Source: PALSA-505 sp036501145 (GTDB taxonomy: Bacteria > Actinomycetota > Actinomycetes > Streptosporangiales > Streptosporangiaceae). From it: a DNA stretch of 64,000 nucleotides. The translations under genes were made by a program, and so were the position numbers. Positions 27,945 through 37,293 of the stretch are shown here, one piece after another (the stretch's first letter is position 1; each line of letters begins with the position of its first letter). The stretch covers positions 62,001-126,000 of the forward strand of contig DASYAV010000012.1 in assembly GCA_036501145.1 (NCBI GenBank), given 5' to 3'. The notes beneath the pieces were generated by a model. It was not told the origin of the DNA. It saw only the letters and a program-made list of their open reading frames with translations, and made no database searches.

Positions 27945-28943
27945 TCAGTCGCGCAACGTGCGGGGGAGGCCGAAGTGCGGCAGGACGCCGGTGTCGACGA
28001 ATCGGGTGATGGCTGAGATCTCGGCGTCGGCGAGGGTGAGCACGACCACGCCGTGGGCGTGCCATATCGGCGAGTGCGGGTCGCGGACGTAGCTGCCGAA
28101 GGCGGGCTGGCCGTTGGCCCGGGTGGGGACGAGGCGGTAGCTGCGGCTGCCGTTGCGGAACGAGATCGCGGTGAGGAATCGCGCGGCCTGCTCGCGGCCC
28201 TGGTACTCGAAGGGCATCGGCGGCATGGTGAGCCACACGTCGTCGGTGAGCAGCGCGACGATCCGGGGGACGTCACCGTTCTCGAACGCGATGGTGAACT
28301 GGTCGACGACCCCCTGCTCGGCCGCCGAGCCGGGCAGCGGCGCCGTGTCGGCCGGTCGCGCGGCCAGCGTGCCGCGCGCCCGCCGCAGTGCGCTGTCTAC
28401 CGCGTCTTCGGTGGTGTCGAGCATGCTGGCCACCTCGGCGCCGCGGAAGCCGAGTACGACACGGAGCACGAGAATGGCGCGTTGCCGCGGCGGCAGGGTG
28501 TGCACGGCGACCATGAAGGCCAGCCGGACGCTGTCGCGCTGCTGGATGGCGGCCTCCGGGCCGGGTGCGGTGTCGGGAAGCCCCTCGAGCAGCGCATCGG
28601 GCAGCGGCTCGAGCCAGACCGGATCGGCCAGCCGGGTCGGTTCGGGCAACGGCACCTCAGGCAGCCGCGTGTCCGGACGGCGGCTGTCGGCGCGTAGCGC
28701 GTTGAGGCAGCGGTTCGTGGCGATCCGGTACAGCCAGGTACGCAGCCCCGACCGCTCCTCGAACCGGTCAAGAGCGCGCCAGGCAGCCATCAGCGTCTCC
28801 TGCAGCACGTCCTCGGCGTCCTGGAGCGAGCCGAGCATCCGGTAGCAGTGCACGAGCAGCTCACGCCGGAACGGGGCGGCCAGCTCGGCGAACGCCGCCC
28901 CGTCGCCTGACCGCGCCCGCGCCAGGGCCGACCTGTCCATCAT
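27945..28943 (-). CDS. ECF sigma factor with C-terminal SnoaL-like domain
   Basis: 332 residues. Region 2 is FRRELLVHCYRMLGSLQDAEDVLQETLMAAWRAL, followed by TWLYRIATNRCLNALR; region 4 is LPPRQRAILVLRVVLGFRGAEVASMLDTTEDAVDSALRRARGTL. The last ~120 residues (VVDQFTIAFENGDVPRIVALLTDDVWLTMPP, then HAHGVVVLTLADAEISAITRFVDTGVLPHFGLP) are a SnoaL/NTF2-like fold as in SigG/SigJ-type and ECF41-like factors, where this tail modulates activity without a classical anti-sigma factor. ATG 28943 was chosen, behind GAGG. It is divergent from an MFS exporter across an 18-base inverted repeat. Confidence 0.9.
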   Translation of the reverse strand: MMDRSALARARSGDGAAFAELAAPFRRELLVHCYRMLGSLQDAEDVLQETLMAAWRALDRFEERSGLRTWLYRIATNRCLNALRADSRRPDTRLPEVPLPEPTRLADPVWLEPLPDALLEGLPDTAPGPEAAIQQRDSVRLAFMVAVHTLPPRQRAILVLRVVLGFRGAEVASMLDTTEDAVDSALRRARGTLAARPADTAPLPGSAAEQGVVDQFTIAFENGDVPRIVALLTDDVWLTMPPMPFEYQGREQAARFLTAISFRNGSRSYRLVPTRANGQPAFGSYVRDPHSPIWHAHGVVVLTLADAEISAITRFVDTGVLPHFGLPRTLRD

Positions 28944-28973
28944 CGCATCCTCGCATCGTGTGATTCCTTCCGT

Positions 28974-29031
28974 TACCGGTACCGACACCGGCCGTGACGG
29001 GAAACCGGCGTTGCCGGTGTCGGTACCGGTA
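28974..29031. promoter_or_regulatory. 18-base perfect inverted repeat in the divergent ECF sigma / MFS promoter
   Basis: TACCGGTACCGACACCGG (28974-28991) recurs as its exact reverse complement at 29014-29031, with a 22-base gap. Each arm contains the palindrome TACCGGTA. The right arm covers the A of the MFS start codon and the left arm lies about 30 bases from the sigma factor start, so one protein bound here could control both genes. Confidence 0.75.
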
Positions 29032-30458
29032 TGACACCGAATCGCACCGCACAACGCTGGATCCTGGCGCTGACCTCGCTGGGGTCGTTCCTGGTCGTGC
29101 TGGACATGCTCGTGGTCGCGACCGCACTGACCACGATCCACCGCGACCTGGGCGCCTCGATGCAGGACCTGGAGTGGACCGTCAACGCCTACACCCTCAG
29201 CTTCGCAGTACTCCTGATGAGCGCGGCTGCCGTCGGCGACCGGTACGGCCGCCGCGGCGGTTATGCCGCCGGGCTGGCCCTGTTCGCCGCGGCATCCGCG
29301 GCCTGCGCGCTGTCCACGAACGTCGCCGTGCTCGTCGCCGCCCGGGCGGTGCAGGGCATCGGCGCAGCGGCCGTGATGCCCTTGGCGCTGAGCCTGCTGA
29401 ACGCGTCATTCCCGCCGCAGCAGCGCGGCCGGGCGATGGGCATCTACGGCAGTGTGACCGGTCTGGCCGCCGCGCTCGGCCCCGTCGTGGGCGGCGCCGT
29501 GACCCAGGCCCTGACCTGGCAGTGGATCTTCTGGATCAACGTCCCCATCGCGGTAGCCGCGATCCCGTTTGTGCTGACGAAGATCCCGGCCAGCCGCGTC
29601 CCGGGCGTGAGCATCGACCTGCCCGGCCTGGGCCTGGCGGGCGTGGCCGCGCTTGGCTTCGCCTGGGCGCTGGTCCGGGCGGGCACGGCGGGCTGGGGCA
29701 GCACCGAGATCCTCGCCGCCGCGGCGGCCGGCGCGGCCGGCACGCTCGGGTTCATCGTCTGGGAGAACACGACAGCCAAGCCGATGCTGCCGATGCGGCT
29801 GTTCGCCGCACGCGGGTTCTCCGCCGGCAACGTCGCGATCTTCTGCCTGAACGCCTCGCTGGCCGGTGCGGTGTTCTTCGGTGCGCAGTTCCTGCAGGTC
29901 GGGCTCGGCCACGGTGCCTTGGCCGCCGGGCTGCGGCTGCTCCCCTGGGGCATCGCCCCGCTGCTCGTCGCGCCGCGGGCCGGGGCGCTGGCCGACCGCA
30001 TCGGCGAACGCCCGCTCGTCGTCACCGGACTGGTTCTGCAGGCCGCCGGCATGGCGTGGATGGCGATCATCGCCTCGCCCACGGTGCCCTACGCGTGGCT
30101 GGCGGTGCCGATGACCCTGGCCGGCGTGGGCTTCTCGCTGGCGTTGCCGCCGCTGACCAAGGCCGTCGTCGGGTCGGTGGGTGCCGCCGACATCGGCAAG
30201 GCATCCGGGGCGTTCAGCACGACGCGCCAGCTCGGCGGCGCATTCGGAGTGGCGATCCTCAGCGTCGCCTTCGCCAGCAACGGGCACTACGGCTCCGCGT
30301 CGGCGTTCACCAGCGGGTACTCCCGCGCCATGCTGCTCGCCGCCGGTCTGGCCGTCGTCGCCGCCCTGGCCGGCCTGCGGCTGCCCGCCCGCACGCCCAG
30401 GGCCAAGCCGGCCATCGCTACGGCCGGGGCCCAGCCAGAGCTGAGCCGGCAAGCGTGA
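29031..30458 (+). CDS. DHA2-type MFS drug exporter
   Basis: 475 residues with 14 predicted membrane helices. The motifs LVVLDMLVVATALTTI (helix 1), VGDRYGRRGGYAAGL (loop 2-3) and GSVTGLAAALGPVVGGAVTQALTWQWIFWINVP (helix 5, antiporter motif C) are those of EmrB/QacA proton-driven exporters. The ATG overlaps the right arm of the inverted repeat and there is no ribosome-binding site, which suggests a leaderless or very short leader mRNA. It shares its control region with the ECF sigma factor gene, which may be its regulator. Convergent with the sedolisin gene over a strong hairpin. Confidence 0.92.
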   Translation: MTPNRTAQRWILALTSLGSFLVVLDMLVVATALTTIHRDLGASMQDLEWTVNAYTLSFAVLLMSAAAVGDRYGRRGGYAAGLALFAAASAACALSTNVAVLVAARAVQGIGAAAVMPLALSLLNASFPPQQRGRAMGIYGSVTGLAAALGPVVGGAVTQALTWQWIFWINVPIAVAAIPFVLTKIPASRVPGVSIDLPGLGLAGVAALGFAWALVRAGTAGWGSTEILAAAAAGAAGTLGFIVWENTTAKPMLPMRLFAARGFSAGNVAIFCLNASLAGAVFFGAQFLQVGLGHGALAAGLRLLPWGIAPLLVAPRAGALADRIGERPLVVTGLVLQAAGMAWMAIIASPTVPYAWLAVPMTLAGVGFSLALPPLTKAVVGSVGAADIGKASGAFSTTRQLGGAFGVAILSVAFASNGHYGSASAFTSGYSRAMLLAAGLAVVAALAGLRLPARTPRAKPAIATAGAQPELSRQA

Positions 30459-30466
30459 CGAACTCG

Positions 30467-30509
30467 CAGGGCCCGGCGGGCGGCCGGAAAGCCAGCCCGC
30501 CGGGCCCTG
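30467..30509. terminator. Bidirectional terminator hairpin
   Basis: CAGGGCCCGGCGGG (30467-30480) pairs perfectly over 14 bases with CCCGCCGGGCCCTG (30496-30509) across a 15-base loop. It sits between the convergent MFS and sedolisin genes and is long enough to end both transcripts. Confidence 0.85.
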
Positions 30510-30521
30510 GCCTGAGCGGAG

Positions 30522-32906
30522 TCAGCCCGTACTGACCGCGGTGTCGTCCACCACGAACGAGGTCTGCAGCGAGGAGTCCTCACTGCCGGTGAACTTCAGC
30601 GTGACCTTCTGGCCGGCGTAGGCGCCGACCGAGTACGAGTGCTGGGCGTAGCCGGTGAGGTGGTTGAGGTTGGAGAAGGTGGCCAGCGTGGCCAGCACCG
30701 TGCCGGAGCTGTTGAGCACCTGCACCTTCAGCGTGTCGTAGGCGGTGGTTCTGGTGGTCTCGGCGGTGTCGATGTGCAGCCAGAAGCTGAACGTCGTGCC
30801 GGTGCAGGCGGACGGGATCGTCACGGTCTGCGCGAGCGTGTCGGTGTGTGTGGTGCCGTAGCCGTCCAGCCAGGCGTACCAGGTCCCGGAGTGCGCGGTC
30901 TCCCCCGCGCCGTTCGGGTTGACGACGCCCGCGGTGGTGGTCCACGGCGAGGCGGACCCGGTCTCGAAGCCCGGGTTGCCGAACAGCTGGGACGCGCTGC
31001 ACCCGCCGCTGGCGTTGATCGTCCAGGTGAACGATGCGCTGCCGTGGGCACCGGTGGTGTCGGTGGCGGTGACCGCCACGCTGTAACTATTGGCGGTGGT
31101 CGGTGTGCCGGAGATCAGCCCGGTCGAGGAGCTGATGGACAGGCCGGCCGGCAGGCCGGTGGCGGACCAGGTGAGCGTCTGCCCGGACTGGGAATCCGTC
31201 CCGCTCATCTGCAGGCTGACCGCCGTGCCGACGGTCCCGGTCTGGTTGCCGGGATTGGCCACGGTGACCGTGTTGCCGGTCGCCGAATTGATCGTCCAGG
31301 TGAACGATGCGCTGCCGTGAGCCCCGGTGCTGTCGGTGGCGGTGACGGTGACGTTGTTGCTGCTGGCGGTGGTCGGTGTGCCAGAGATCAGGCCGGTGGA
31401 GGAGTTGATGGACAGCCCCGCGGGCAAGCCGGTGGCGCCGTAGGTGAGCGTCTGCCCGGACTGCGAGTCGGCCGCGCTGATCTGCAGGCTCACCGCCGTA
31501 CCCACCGTGCCGGTCTGGTTTCCCGGATTGGTCACGGTGACGGTGTTACCGGTGGTCGAGCCGCTGGTGAACGCGGCCGTGCCGTCCGGCGTGCCCAGCC
31601 CGGTCGGGCCGTCGTAGCCGGTCTCACCGTGGCACAGGTAGGCCGGGCTGCAGCTGCCGTTGGCGCCCGAGGTGACGTCGTACAGATTCGAGGTGTGCTG
31701 GTACGGATACGACGACGGGTAACTGCCGCTGGCCGGGGTGCCGCCCAGGGCGAACACCGAAGCGATGATCGGCGAGGACGCGCTGGTCCCGCCGACCTCC
31801 AGCCAGCCGCCCTGGCTGTAGCTGTCGTAGACGGCCACGCCGGTGTTGGGGTCGGCCACCGCGGACACGTCGTTGTTGGTCCGCTTGGCGCAGCCGGTGT
31901 CGGTCTGCCAGGACGGCTTCGGGTCCACTGTCGAGCAGCCCGAGCCGGTGCCTTCGCCGCCGCTGCTGCTGCCCCACACGGTCTCGGTCCAGCCGCGGGA
32001 GTTGGACGCGGTGCTCAGCGAGGTGCCGCCGACCGCGGTGACGTACTGCGACGCGGCCGGGTACTCCACGCCGTAGCCGTCGTCACCGGCCGACGCGGTG
32101 ACCGCCACGCCCGGGTGGTTGTAATACTCGCTGTCGAAGGTGGTGTCGGAGGACGACTCGCCGCCGCCGTAGCTGTTCGACACGAACTTCGCGCCCAGAC
32201 TAACCGCCGAGTTCACCGCGGTGCCCAGGTTCGCGTCGCTGGCGCTGGTCGCCTCGACCAGGATGATGTGGCACAGCGGGCAGATCGCCGACGCCATGTC
32301 CACGTCCAGCGACTCCTCGACGTCCCAGCCGTTGCTGCCGGCGTTGGGCGGCAGCGGGCTGGCCGCGCCGTTCTGGTTCACCACCGAGAAGCAGCCGGAA
32401 CCGCACGCGGGCAGCCCCGCCGCCGACCGGTAGGTGGCTAGGTCGGAGGTTGCGTTCGGGTCGTTGTAGGCATCCACGACCGCCACCGTCTGGCCGCTGC
32501 CCGCGGTCGATGACGGGAGCGCGTAGGCGCTCTGCAACTGGGACGGGCCGTAGCCGACACCGCTGGGGATGGCATCGGGGTGAATCGCGGACCGGTGAGC
32601 CTTGACGTTGGTCCGCACCAGGGCCAGGCACGCTGCCTTGCCCACCACGACGGCGGCACAGGCCGCCGCGTAGTCGTGATGGCCCGGCACCGCGTGCAGG
32701 TGCCCGGTGACGTGCTGATGGGTGGCCTTGGTGCTGGCGGGGTGGTGCCGCACGGCGGCGGAGCCGGGGTGCTGGCTGGCCATCGCGGCCGGCGCCGCAG
32801 CCATCGCGGTCAGCGCTAATGCCGCCGCCGCTGTGCCAGCTGTCCACAGCCGCATCCTGTTCCGGTGCCGGGCGTCTCCGTTGCCGCCCGAGGCGTTGGA
32901 TCGCAA
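30522..32906 (-). CDS. Secreted sedolisin-like (S53) serine-carboxyl peptidase with two Ig-like repeats
   Basis: About 794 residues. A signal peptide (RLWTAGTAAAALALTAMAAAPAAMA) is followed by a short ~75-residue propeptide rather than the usual ~180, then the S53 catalytic domain: WDVEESLDVDM (Glu and Asp of the triad), ASAGDDGYG (oxyanion Asp) and GGTSASSPIIA (nucleophile Ser). Two near-identical 91-residue Ig-like units follow (GNTVTV.NPGNQTG...), then a jelly-roll C-terminal module (NPGFETG). Such enzymes work in acid. The TTG at 32906 was chosen because AAGGAGG lies 8 bases upstream; a second TTG at 32909 and an internal ATG at 32855 are alternatives. Confidence 0.88.
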   Translation of the reverse strand: MRSNASGGNGDARHRNRMRLWTAGTAAAALALTAMAAAPAAMASQHPGSAAVRHHPASTKATHQHVTGHLHAVPGHHDYAAACAAVVVGKAACLALVRTNVKAHRSAIHPDAIPSGVGYGPSQLQSAYALPSSTAGSGQTVAVVDAYNDPNATSDLATYRSAAGLPACGSGCFSVVNQNGAASPLPPNAGSNGWDVEESLDVDMASAICPLCHIILVEATSASDANLGTAVNSAVSLGAKFVSNSYGGGESSSDTTFDSEYYNHPGVAVTASAGDDGYGVEYPAASQYVTAVGGTSLSTASNSRGWTETVWGSSSGGEGTGSGCSTVDPKPSWQTDTGCAKRTNNDVSAVADPNTGVAVYDSYSQGGWLEVGGTSASSPIIASVFALGGTPASGSYPSSYPYQHTSNLYDVTSGANGSCSPAYLCHGETGYDGPTGLGTPDGTAAFTSGSTTGNTVTVTNPGNQTGTVGTAVSLQISAADSQSGQTLTYGATGLPAGLSINSSTGLISGTPTTASSNNVTVTATDSTGAHGSASFTWTINSATGNTVTVANPGNQTGTVGTAVSLQMSGTDSQSGQTLTWSATGLPAGLSISSSTGLISGTPTTANSYSVAVTATDTTGAHGSASFTWTINASGGCSASQLFGNPGFETGSASPWTTTAGVVNPNGAGETAHSGTWYAWLDGYGTTHTDTLAQTVTIPSACTGTTFSFWLHIDTAETTRTTAYDTLKVQVLNSSGTVLATLATFSNLNHLTGYAQHSYSVGAYAGQKVTLKFTGSEDSSLQTSFVVDDTAVSTG
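31005..31550 (-). repeat. Two tandem 273-base units encoding Ig-like domains
   Basis: The units 31278-31550 and 31005-31277 are each exactly 91 codons and start with codons for GNTVTV. They differ at scattered positions, e.g. QISAADSQ against QMSGTDSQ, which shows an in-frame duplication that has since diverged. They form putative Ig domains between peptidase and C-terminal module. Confidence 0.85.
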
Positions 32907-33076
32907 CAAACCTTCCTCCTTAACTGGGCCCAGACCACGCGGGCTTCCGGCCGGGGGTGTCCCCGGCTGAAGGAAGTCCGCGGCCCGGGAGTTGGGCGTC
33001 ACCGGGGACGATAGACACACGACGGCAATCCGTCAATATATGACTACACAGTGCGACAAAATACAGACTGAACTGG

Positions 33077-34948
33077 TCAGGGTGCCGGGGCCGCCGGACG
33101 CTCCAGCGGCATGGACACCCGGGCCACCACCACGTCGGGACGCGACCGCAGCGCGGCCGACAGCACCAGGTCAAGGTGGTTGTGCAGCAGCCGGTAGCGC
33201 AGCCGCGGCGGGATGACGGCCGGGATCAGCACGACGACCTGCTCGGTGTGCACCTGGCAGGTGTGGTCGATGTAGCGGAGGATCGGCTCCACCACGGACG
33301 CGTACTCGGTATGCAGCACGACTAGCGGCACGCCCGGATCCCACGCCGCCCATTCGTCCTGCATCCGCTGGGCCTGCTGCTCGCCGTCGGCGCCGTCGCC
33401 GTCCAGCACCACCCGGACCGCCGTCACCGAGTCCCCGAGCGACAGCGCCTCCGACAGCGCGTACCTGGTCAGCCGGGACACCCCGGTGACCGGCACGATG
33501 ACGATCGTCCGGTTGCGGGCCGGCTTGGGCGGCACCTCGTCCAGCCGCAGGTCGTGGCCGACCCGGCGGTAGTAGGCCCGGATCCGGCTGAACAGGCCGA
33601 TGAACGCGGGGATGGCCACCACCACGACCCACGCGCCCTCGGTGAACTTGGTGATCAGGAAGATCACCGTGGCCGCGGCGGTCACCAGCGCGCCGAACCC
33701 GTTGACCGCGGCGCGCATCTGCCAGCGCGGCGGCCTGGCCCGCCACCAGTGCACCACCAGCCCGGTCTGCGCCAGCGTGAAGCCGATGAACACCCCGATG
33801 GCGAACAGCGGGATCATCGTGTTGGTGTTGCCGTTCACCGCGACGAGCAGCACCGCGGAACCGATGGCCAGCGCCCAGATGCCGGTGGCGAACACCTGCC
33901 GGTCATCGCGCAGCGAGAACAGGTGCGGCAGGTAGTGGTCCCGGGAGAGCAGGCTGGCCAGCACGGGCAGCCCGCCGAACGAGGTGTTGGCGGCCAGCGC
34001 CAGTACCAGCGTGATGGTGAGCGAGACGATGTAGTAGGCCCAGTGCCTGCCGACCGCCCTGGCCATGATCTGGCTGAGCACGGTCTGGCCCGACCACGGC
34101 CCGATGTGCCACCGGTCGGCCAGTTCGGCCAGGCCCAGCAGCATGGCGCCGAGCACCACGCCGAGCAGCATCTCGGTCCGCTTCGCCCGCTTGACCCGTG
34201 GCTCCTTGAACAGCGGCACCCCGTTGGCGATGGCTTCCACGCCGGTCAGCGCGCTGCAGCCGGCCGAGAACGCCTTGAGCACCAGCAGCACCCCCACCGC
34301 CTCCGCCGGGTGCGGCGCCGCGATGGCGTGGCCGGGCAGCGGGGTGTGCAGCGCCAGCGGGTGGATCAGCCCGATGACGATGATGGCCAGCACGCCCACG
34401 ATGAACACCGCGGTCGGCAGCAGGAAGGCGCGCGCCGCCTCGCCCAGGCCGCGCAGGTTGAGCACGGTGACCACGGCCAGGATGAGCAGGCACAGTGGCA
34501 CCGTGTCCGCGGTGAGCCGCGGGAAGGCGGAGGTCAGCGCGCCCACCCCGGCGGCGATCGACACCGCGACGGTCAGCGTGTAGTCCACGATGAGCGCCGC
34601 CCCGGCCAGCAGGCTGGCGCGCCGGCCCAGGTTCTTCCGGGACACCGCGTACGCCCCGCCGCCGCCCGGGTAGGCGTCGATCACCTGCCGGTAGGAGAAC
34701 ACCAGGATGGCCAGCAGCGCGATGATCGCCAGCGTGATCGGCAGGATCAGGTGCAGCGCGCCCGCCCCCGCCACGGCGAGCACCAGGATGATCGCTTCCG
34801 GCCCGTAGGCGACCGAGGTCAGCGCGTCAAGCGACAGCGCGGGGAGGCCTTCGGTGGAGCTGATCTGCTCCTTGGACACCTCGGAGGATCGCAGCGGCGG
34901 CCCGACGAGGACCCGCCACACGGATCCGGCTGCCGTCCGGCCTGGCAT
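33077..34948 (-). CDS. APC-superfamily permease, KimA-like potassium/amino acid transporter
   Basis: 623 residues. Residues ~35-455 hold 12 membrane helices with the APC entry SSTEGLPALSLDALTSVAYGPEAIILVL, then AYPGGGGAYAVSRKNLG and LTGVEAIANGVPLFKEP. The last ~150 residues are a soluble USP-like domain (RTIVIVPVTGVSRLTRYALSEALSLGDSVTAVRVV). This layout matches the KimA/YdaO group of high-affinity potassium importers, which in firmicutes are controlled by cyclic di-AMP. No riboswitch could fit: the start is 9 bases behind the DUF1275 stop. It is the third gene of a minus-strand operon with an MFS and a DUF1275 protein. Substrate assignment is moderate. Confidence 0.78.
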   Translation of the reverse strand: MPGRTAAGSVWRVLVGPPLRSSEVSKEQISSTEGLPALSLDALTSVAYGPEAIILVLAVAGAGALHLILPITLAIIALLAILVFSYRQVIDAYPGGGGAYAVSRKNLGRRASLLAGAALIVDYTLTVAVSIAAGVGALTSAFPRLTADTVPLCLLILAVVTVLNLRGLGEAARAFLLPTAVFIVGVLAIIVIGLIHPLALHTPLPGHAIAAPHPAEAVGVLLVLKAFSAGCSALTGVEAIANGVPLFKEPRVKRAKRTEMLLGVVLGAMLLGLAELADRWHIGPWSGQTVLSQIMARAVGRHWAYYIVSLTITLVLALAANTSFGGLPVLASLLSRDHYLPHLFSLRDDRQVFATGIWALAIGSAVLLVAVNGNTNTMIPLFAIGVFIGFTLAQTGLVVHWWRARPPRWQMRAAVNGFGALVTAAATVIFLITKFTEGAWVVVVAIPAFIGLFSRIRAYYRRVGHDLRLDEVPPKPARNRTIVIVPVTGVSRLTRYALSEALSLGDSVTAVRVVLDGDGADGEQQAQRMQDEWAAWDPGVPLVVLHTEYASVVEPILRYIDHTCQVHTEQVVVLIPAVIPPRLRYRLLHNHLDLVLSAALRSRPDVVVARVSMPLERPAAPAP

Positions 34949-34957
34949 GGCTGAACA

Positions 34958-35707
34958 CTATCGGCCGGCCGGCCGCCGCCGGGCAGCCAGCTCGGCCGCG
35001 AGCACCCCGGCGAGCGGGACAAACGTGATCAGCGGTACCGCATCCGGCACCGCCGCGATCAGCACCCCGGACAGCACCGCCCCGCCGATCAGCGCCAGCA
35101 GCGGCCCGGCCAGGTGCCAGCCCGGCCAGCGCCGTTTCCCCGGCACGGCCAGCGTGCTGACCATCTTGGTGAGCTGGCCGGTCAGGTAGGTGGTGGAGAA
35201 CTCGTCCGCGCCGATGCCACGCACCGCGGCGCTCTGCATGCCCATCGCCGCCGCGGCGATGCCCTGCAGCAGGTACTGTTCCGGCCCGGCCGGCCGCCCG
35301 CCGGTCAGTTCCCAGCCGGCCGCGAGCCCGGCGAGCAGCAGCAGTTCGGCACCGAACACCGCGGTCACCCTGCCCGGCCAGGCCAGCTCGCCCGCTCCCG
35401 GCGCTCCCGGCGGTTCCGGCGGCTCCGGCGGGGGCGGCCCGATCGCCCGGGCGGCGGCGGCCACCCCGGCCACGTAACAGCCGACCGACAGCGCGGTGTG
35501 CCCGGCCAGCGTGCCGGACGCCCGCGCGATGGACAGCCCGAGCAGCACGATGTTCGCCGTCATCACGCTGGTGAACACCCCGCCCAGCCGGGTGAAGCTG
35601 ACCACGTCGATGCCGCCGGTGCCGGCCGTCAGCGCGACCGCGGTCAGCGTGATCCGCCGTGCCCGGCCGCCGCCCACGCCGCCGCCGCCCACGACGCCGC
35701 CAGCCAC
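34958..35707 (-). CDS. DUF1275 (YoaK-like) membrane protein
   Basis: 249 residues with about six membrane helices. LTAVALTAGTGGIDVVSFTRLGGVFTSVMTANIVLLGLSIA is the conserved N-terminal signature and GMQSAAVRGIGADEFSTTYLTGQLTKM the second. The family has no established function. I placed the start at GTG 35707, which shares a base with the MFS stop (TAGTG), so translation is coupled; the long open frame further upstream is antisense-like sequence within the MFS gene. A Pro/Glu-rich loop (PPPPEPPEPPGAPG) lies between helices. Confidence 0.85.
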   Translation of the reverse strand: MAGGVVGGGGVGGGRARRITLTAVALTAGTGGIDVVSFTRLGGVFTSVMTANIVLLGLSIARASGTLAGHTALSVGCYVAGVAAAARAIGPPPPEPPEPPGAPGAGELAWPGRVTAVFGAELLLLAGLAAGWELTGGRPAGPEQYLLQGIAAAAMGMQSAAVRGIGADEFSTTYLTGQLTKMVSTLAVPGKRRWPGWHLAGPLLALIGGAVLSGVLIAAVPDAVPLITFVPLAGVLAAELAARRRPAGR

Positions 35708-37281
35708 TACCCGGCGCGCCGGCCGCGGCTGCCCAGCGTGGCCAGCGCCAGCACCCCGGCCAGGAACACCAGCGCCGCCGACAGGTACAGCGCGTCGCGG
35801 AGCCCGTCGTGGAACGCCGTGTAGGCGGCGCTGATCACCTGCTGCACCAGCCCGGTGTGCCCGGCCCCGGCCGCCCCGCCGGCCCCGGTGGTGTTGCCGC
35901 TGGACGGCACGCCGCCGGTCTCGATCGCGTTGATGATGAGCGTCTGGAAGGTGGCCGGGATGCCGAGGTGGTGCAGCCGGCCGATCAGGCTCGAGCTGAG
36001 CTGCGAGTTGACCAGGGCGCCCAGCACCGCCACCCCGGTCACCGCGCCGATCTCCCGGGCGGTGTTGGTCGCCGACGCGGCCATGCCGGAGCGTTCGGCC
36101 GGCACCGCGCCCAGCGCGGACGAGGTGATCGGCACCACGGTCGCGCCGATCCCGATGCCGGTCAGCGCGAGCGAGGGCACCAGCGCCCAGTAGCCCGGGT
36201 GCGGGCTGAGGCTGAGGCTGGCCAGCAGCAGCCCCGCGCTGAACAGCACGCAGCCGGTGAAGATCGACCAGCGCGGGCCGACCGCGGTGGTCCACCGGCC
36301 GGCCACCACCGCGGCCGCGATCATCAGCACGGTCATCGGCAGGAACACCAGCGCGATCTTGAAGCCGGAGTCGCCGACGACCTCCTCCAGGTACAGCGCG
36401 GTGAAGAAGAAGATCGCGAACGTGGCGAAGTACGTGCAGAACGCGGCGATGTTCGCGGTGGAGAACGCCGGCACCCGGAGGAACCGCAGGTCCAGCAGCG
36501 GGTGCGCGGCCCTGCTCTCCCACCAGAAGAACGCCGCCCCGGCCACCGCGCCCACCGCGAACAGGCTGATCACCTCGGCCGAGCCGAAGCCGGCGCTCTC
36601 CCCCTGGATGACCGCGAACACCAGCGCCGCCAGCGCGGCCGCGCCGAGCAGCGTGCCCGCGGTGTCCACCCGTTTCGCGGCCGGGTCGGCGCTTTCCGGC
36701 AGGATGACCGCCGCGACGACCAGCGCGGCCAGCCCGAAGATCAGGTTGAACCAGAAGATCCCGCGCCAGCTCCACACGCCGACGATCGCCCCGCCGACCA
36801 CCGGCCCGACGGCCAGCGCCAGCCCGGACACCGCGGCCCACACGCCGACCGCCCGGTCCCGGCTGCGCTGCTCGGTGTACAGGTGGCGCAGCATCGACAG
36901 CGTGCCGGGCTCGCTGGCCGCCGCGCCCAGCCCCATCACCGCCCGGCCGGCGATCAGCACCCCGATGTTCGGCGCCAGCGCGGACATCACCGAGCCGCCG
37001 CAGAACACCCCCGCCCCGCACAGCATGACCAGCTTGCGGCCGAACTCGTCACCGATCATCCCGCAGGCCAGCATGATGCTGGCAAAGGTCAGCGCGTAAG
37101 CGCTCACCACCCACTGCAGGGCCGAGACGTTCGCGTGCAGGTCGCTCTGCACGCTGCCCAGCGCCACGCTGACGATCGTGTTGTCCAGGAACGTCAGGAA
37201 CAGCAGCGTGCACAGCGCGGCCAGGGCGAGCGAGCGGCCGCCGTGCCGGGGCGTGACCGCCACCTCGGTCGTTGCGGCCAA
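35707..37281 (-). CDS. DHA2-type MFS exporter
   Basis: 524 residues, 14 helices. LTFLDNTIVSVALGSVQ in helix 1, GMIGDEFGRKLVML in loop 2-3 and VSGLALAVGPVVGGAIVGVWSWRGIFWFN in helix 5 are the expected EmrB-type motifs. An extra Gly/Ala-rich loop (SSGNTTGAGGAAGAGH) precedes the last helices. The start is TTG 37281 with a weak box. It is the first gene of the MFS / DUF1275 / KimA-like operon. Transport of a toxic compound or osmolyte is possible, but no substrate can be named. Confidence 0.9.
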   Translation of the reverse strand: MAATTEVAVTPRHGGRSLALAALCTLLFLTFLDNTIVSVALGSVQSDLHANVSALQWVVSAYALTFASIMLACGMIGDEFGRKLVMLCGAGVFCGGSVMSALAPNIGVLIAGRAVMGLGAAASEPGTLSMLRHLYTEQRSRDRAVGVWAAVSGLALAVGPVVGGAIVGVWSWRGIFWFNLIFGLAALVVAAVILPESADPAAKRVDTAGTLLGAAALAALVFAVIQGESAGFGSAEVISLFAVGAVAGAAFFWWESRAAHPLLDLRFLRVPAFSTANIAAFCTYFATFAIFFFTALYLEEVVGDSGFKIALVFLPMTVLMIAAAVVAGRWTTAVGPRWSIFTGCVLFSAGLLLASLSLSPHPGYWALVPSLALTGIGIGATVVPITSSALGAVPAERSGMAASATNTAREIGAVTGVAVLGALVNSQLSSSLIGRLHHLGIPATFQTLIINAIETGGVPSSGNTTGAGGAAGAGHTGLVQQVISAAYTAFHDGLRDALYLSAALVFLAGVLALATLGSRGRRAG

Positions 37282-37293
37282 GGCGACCCGCCG

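Noticed and set aside
34949..34957. Cyclic di-AMP riboswitch before the KimA-like gene
   Set aside because: Only 9 bases separate it from the upstream stop codon; no room for a riboswitch, and none was seen before the operon's first gene.
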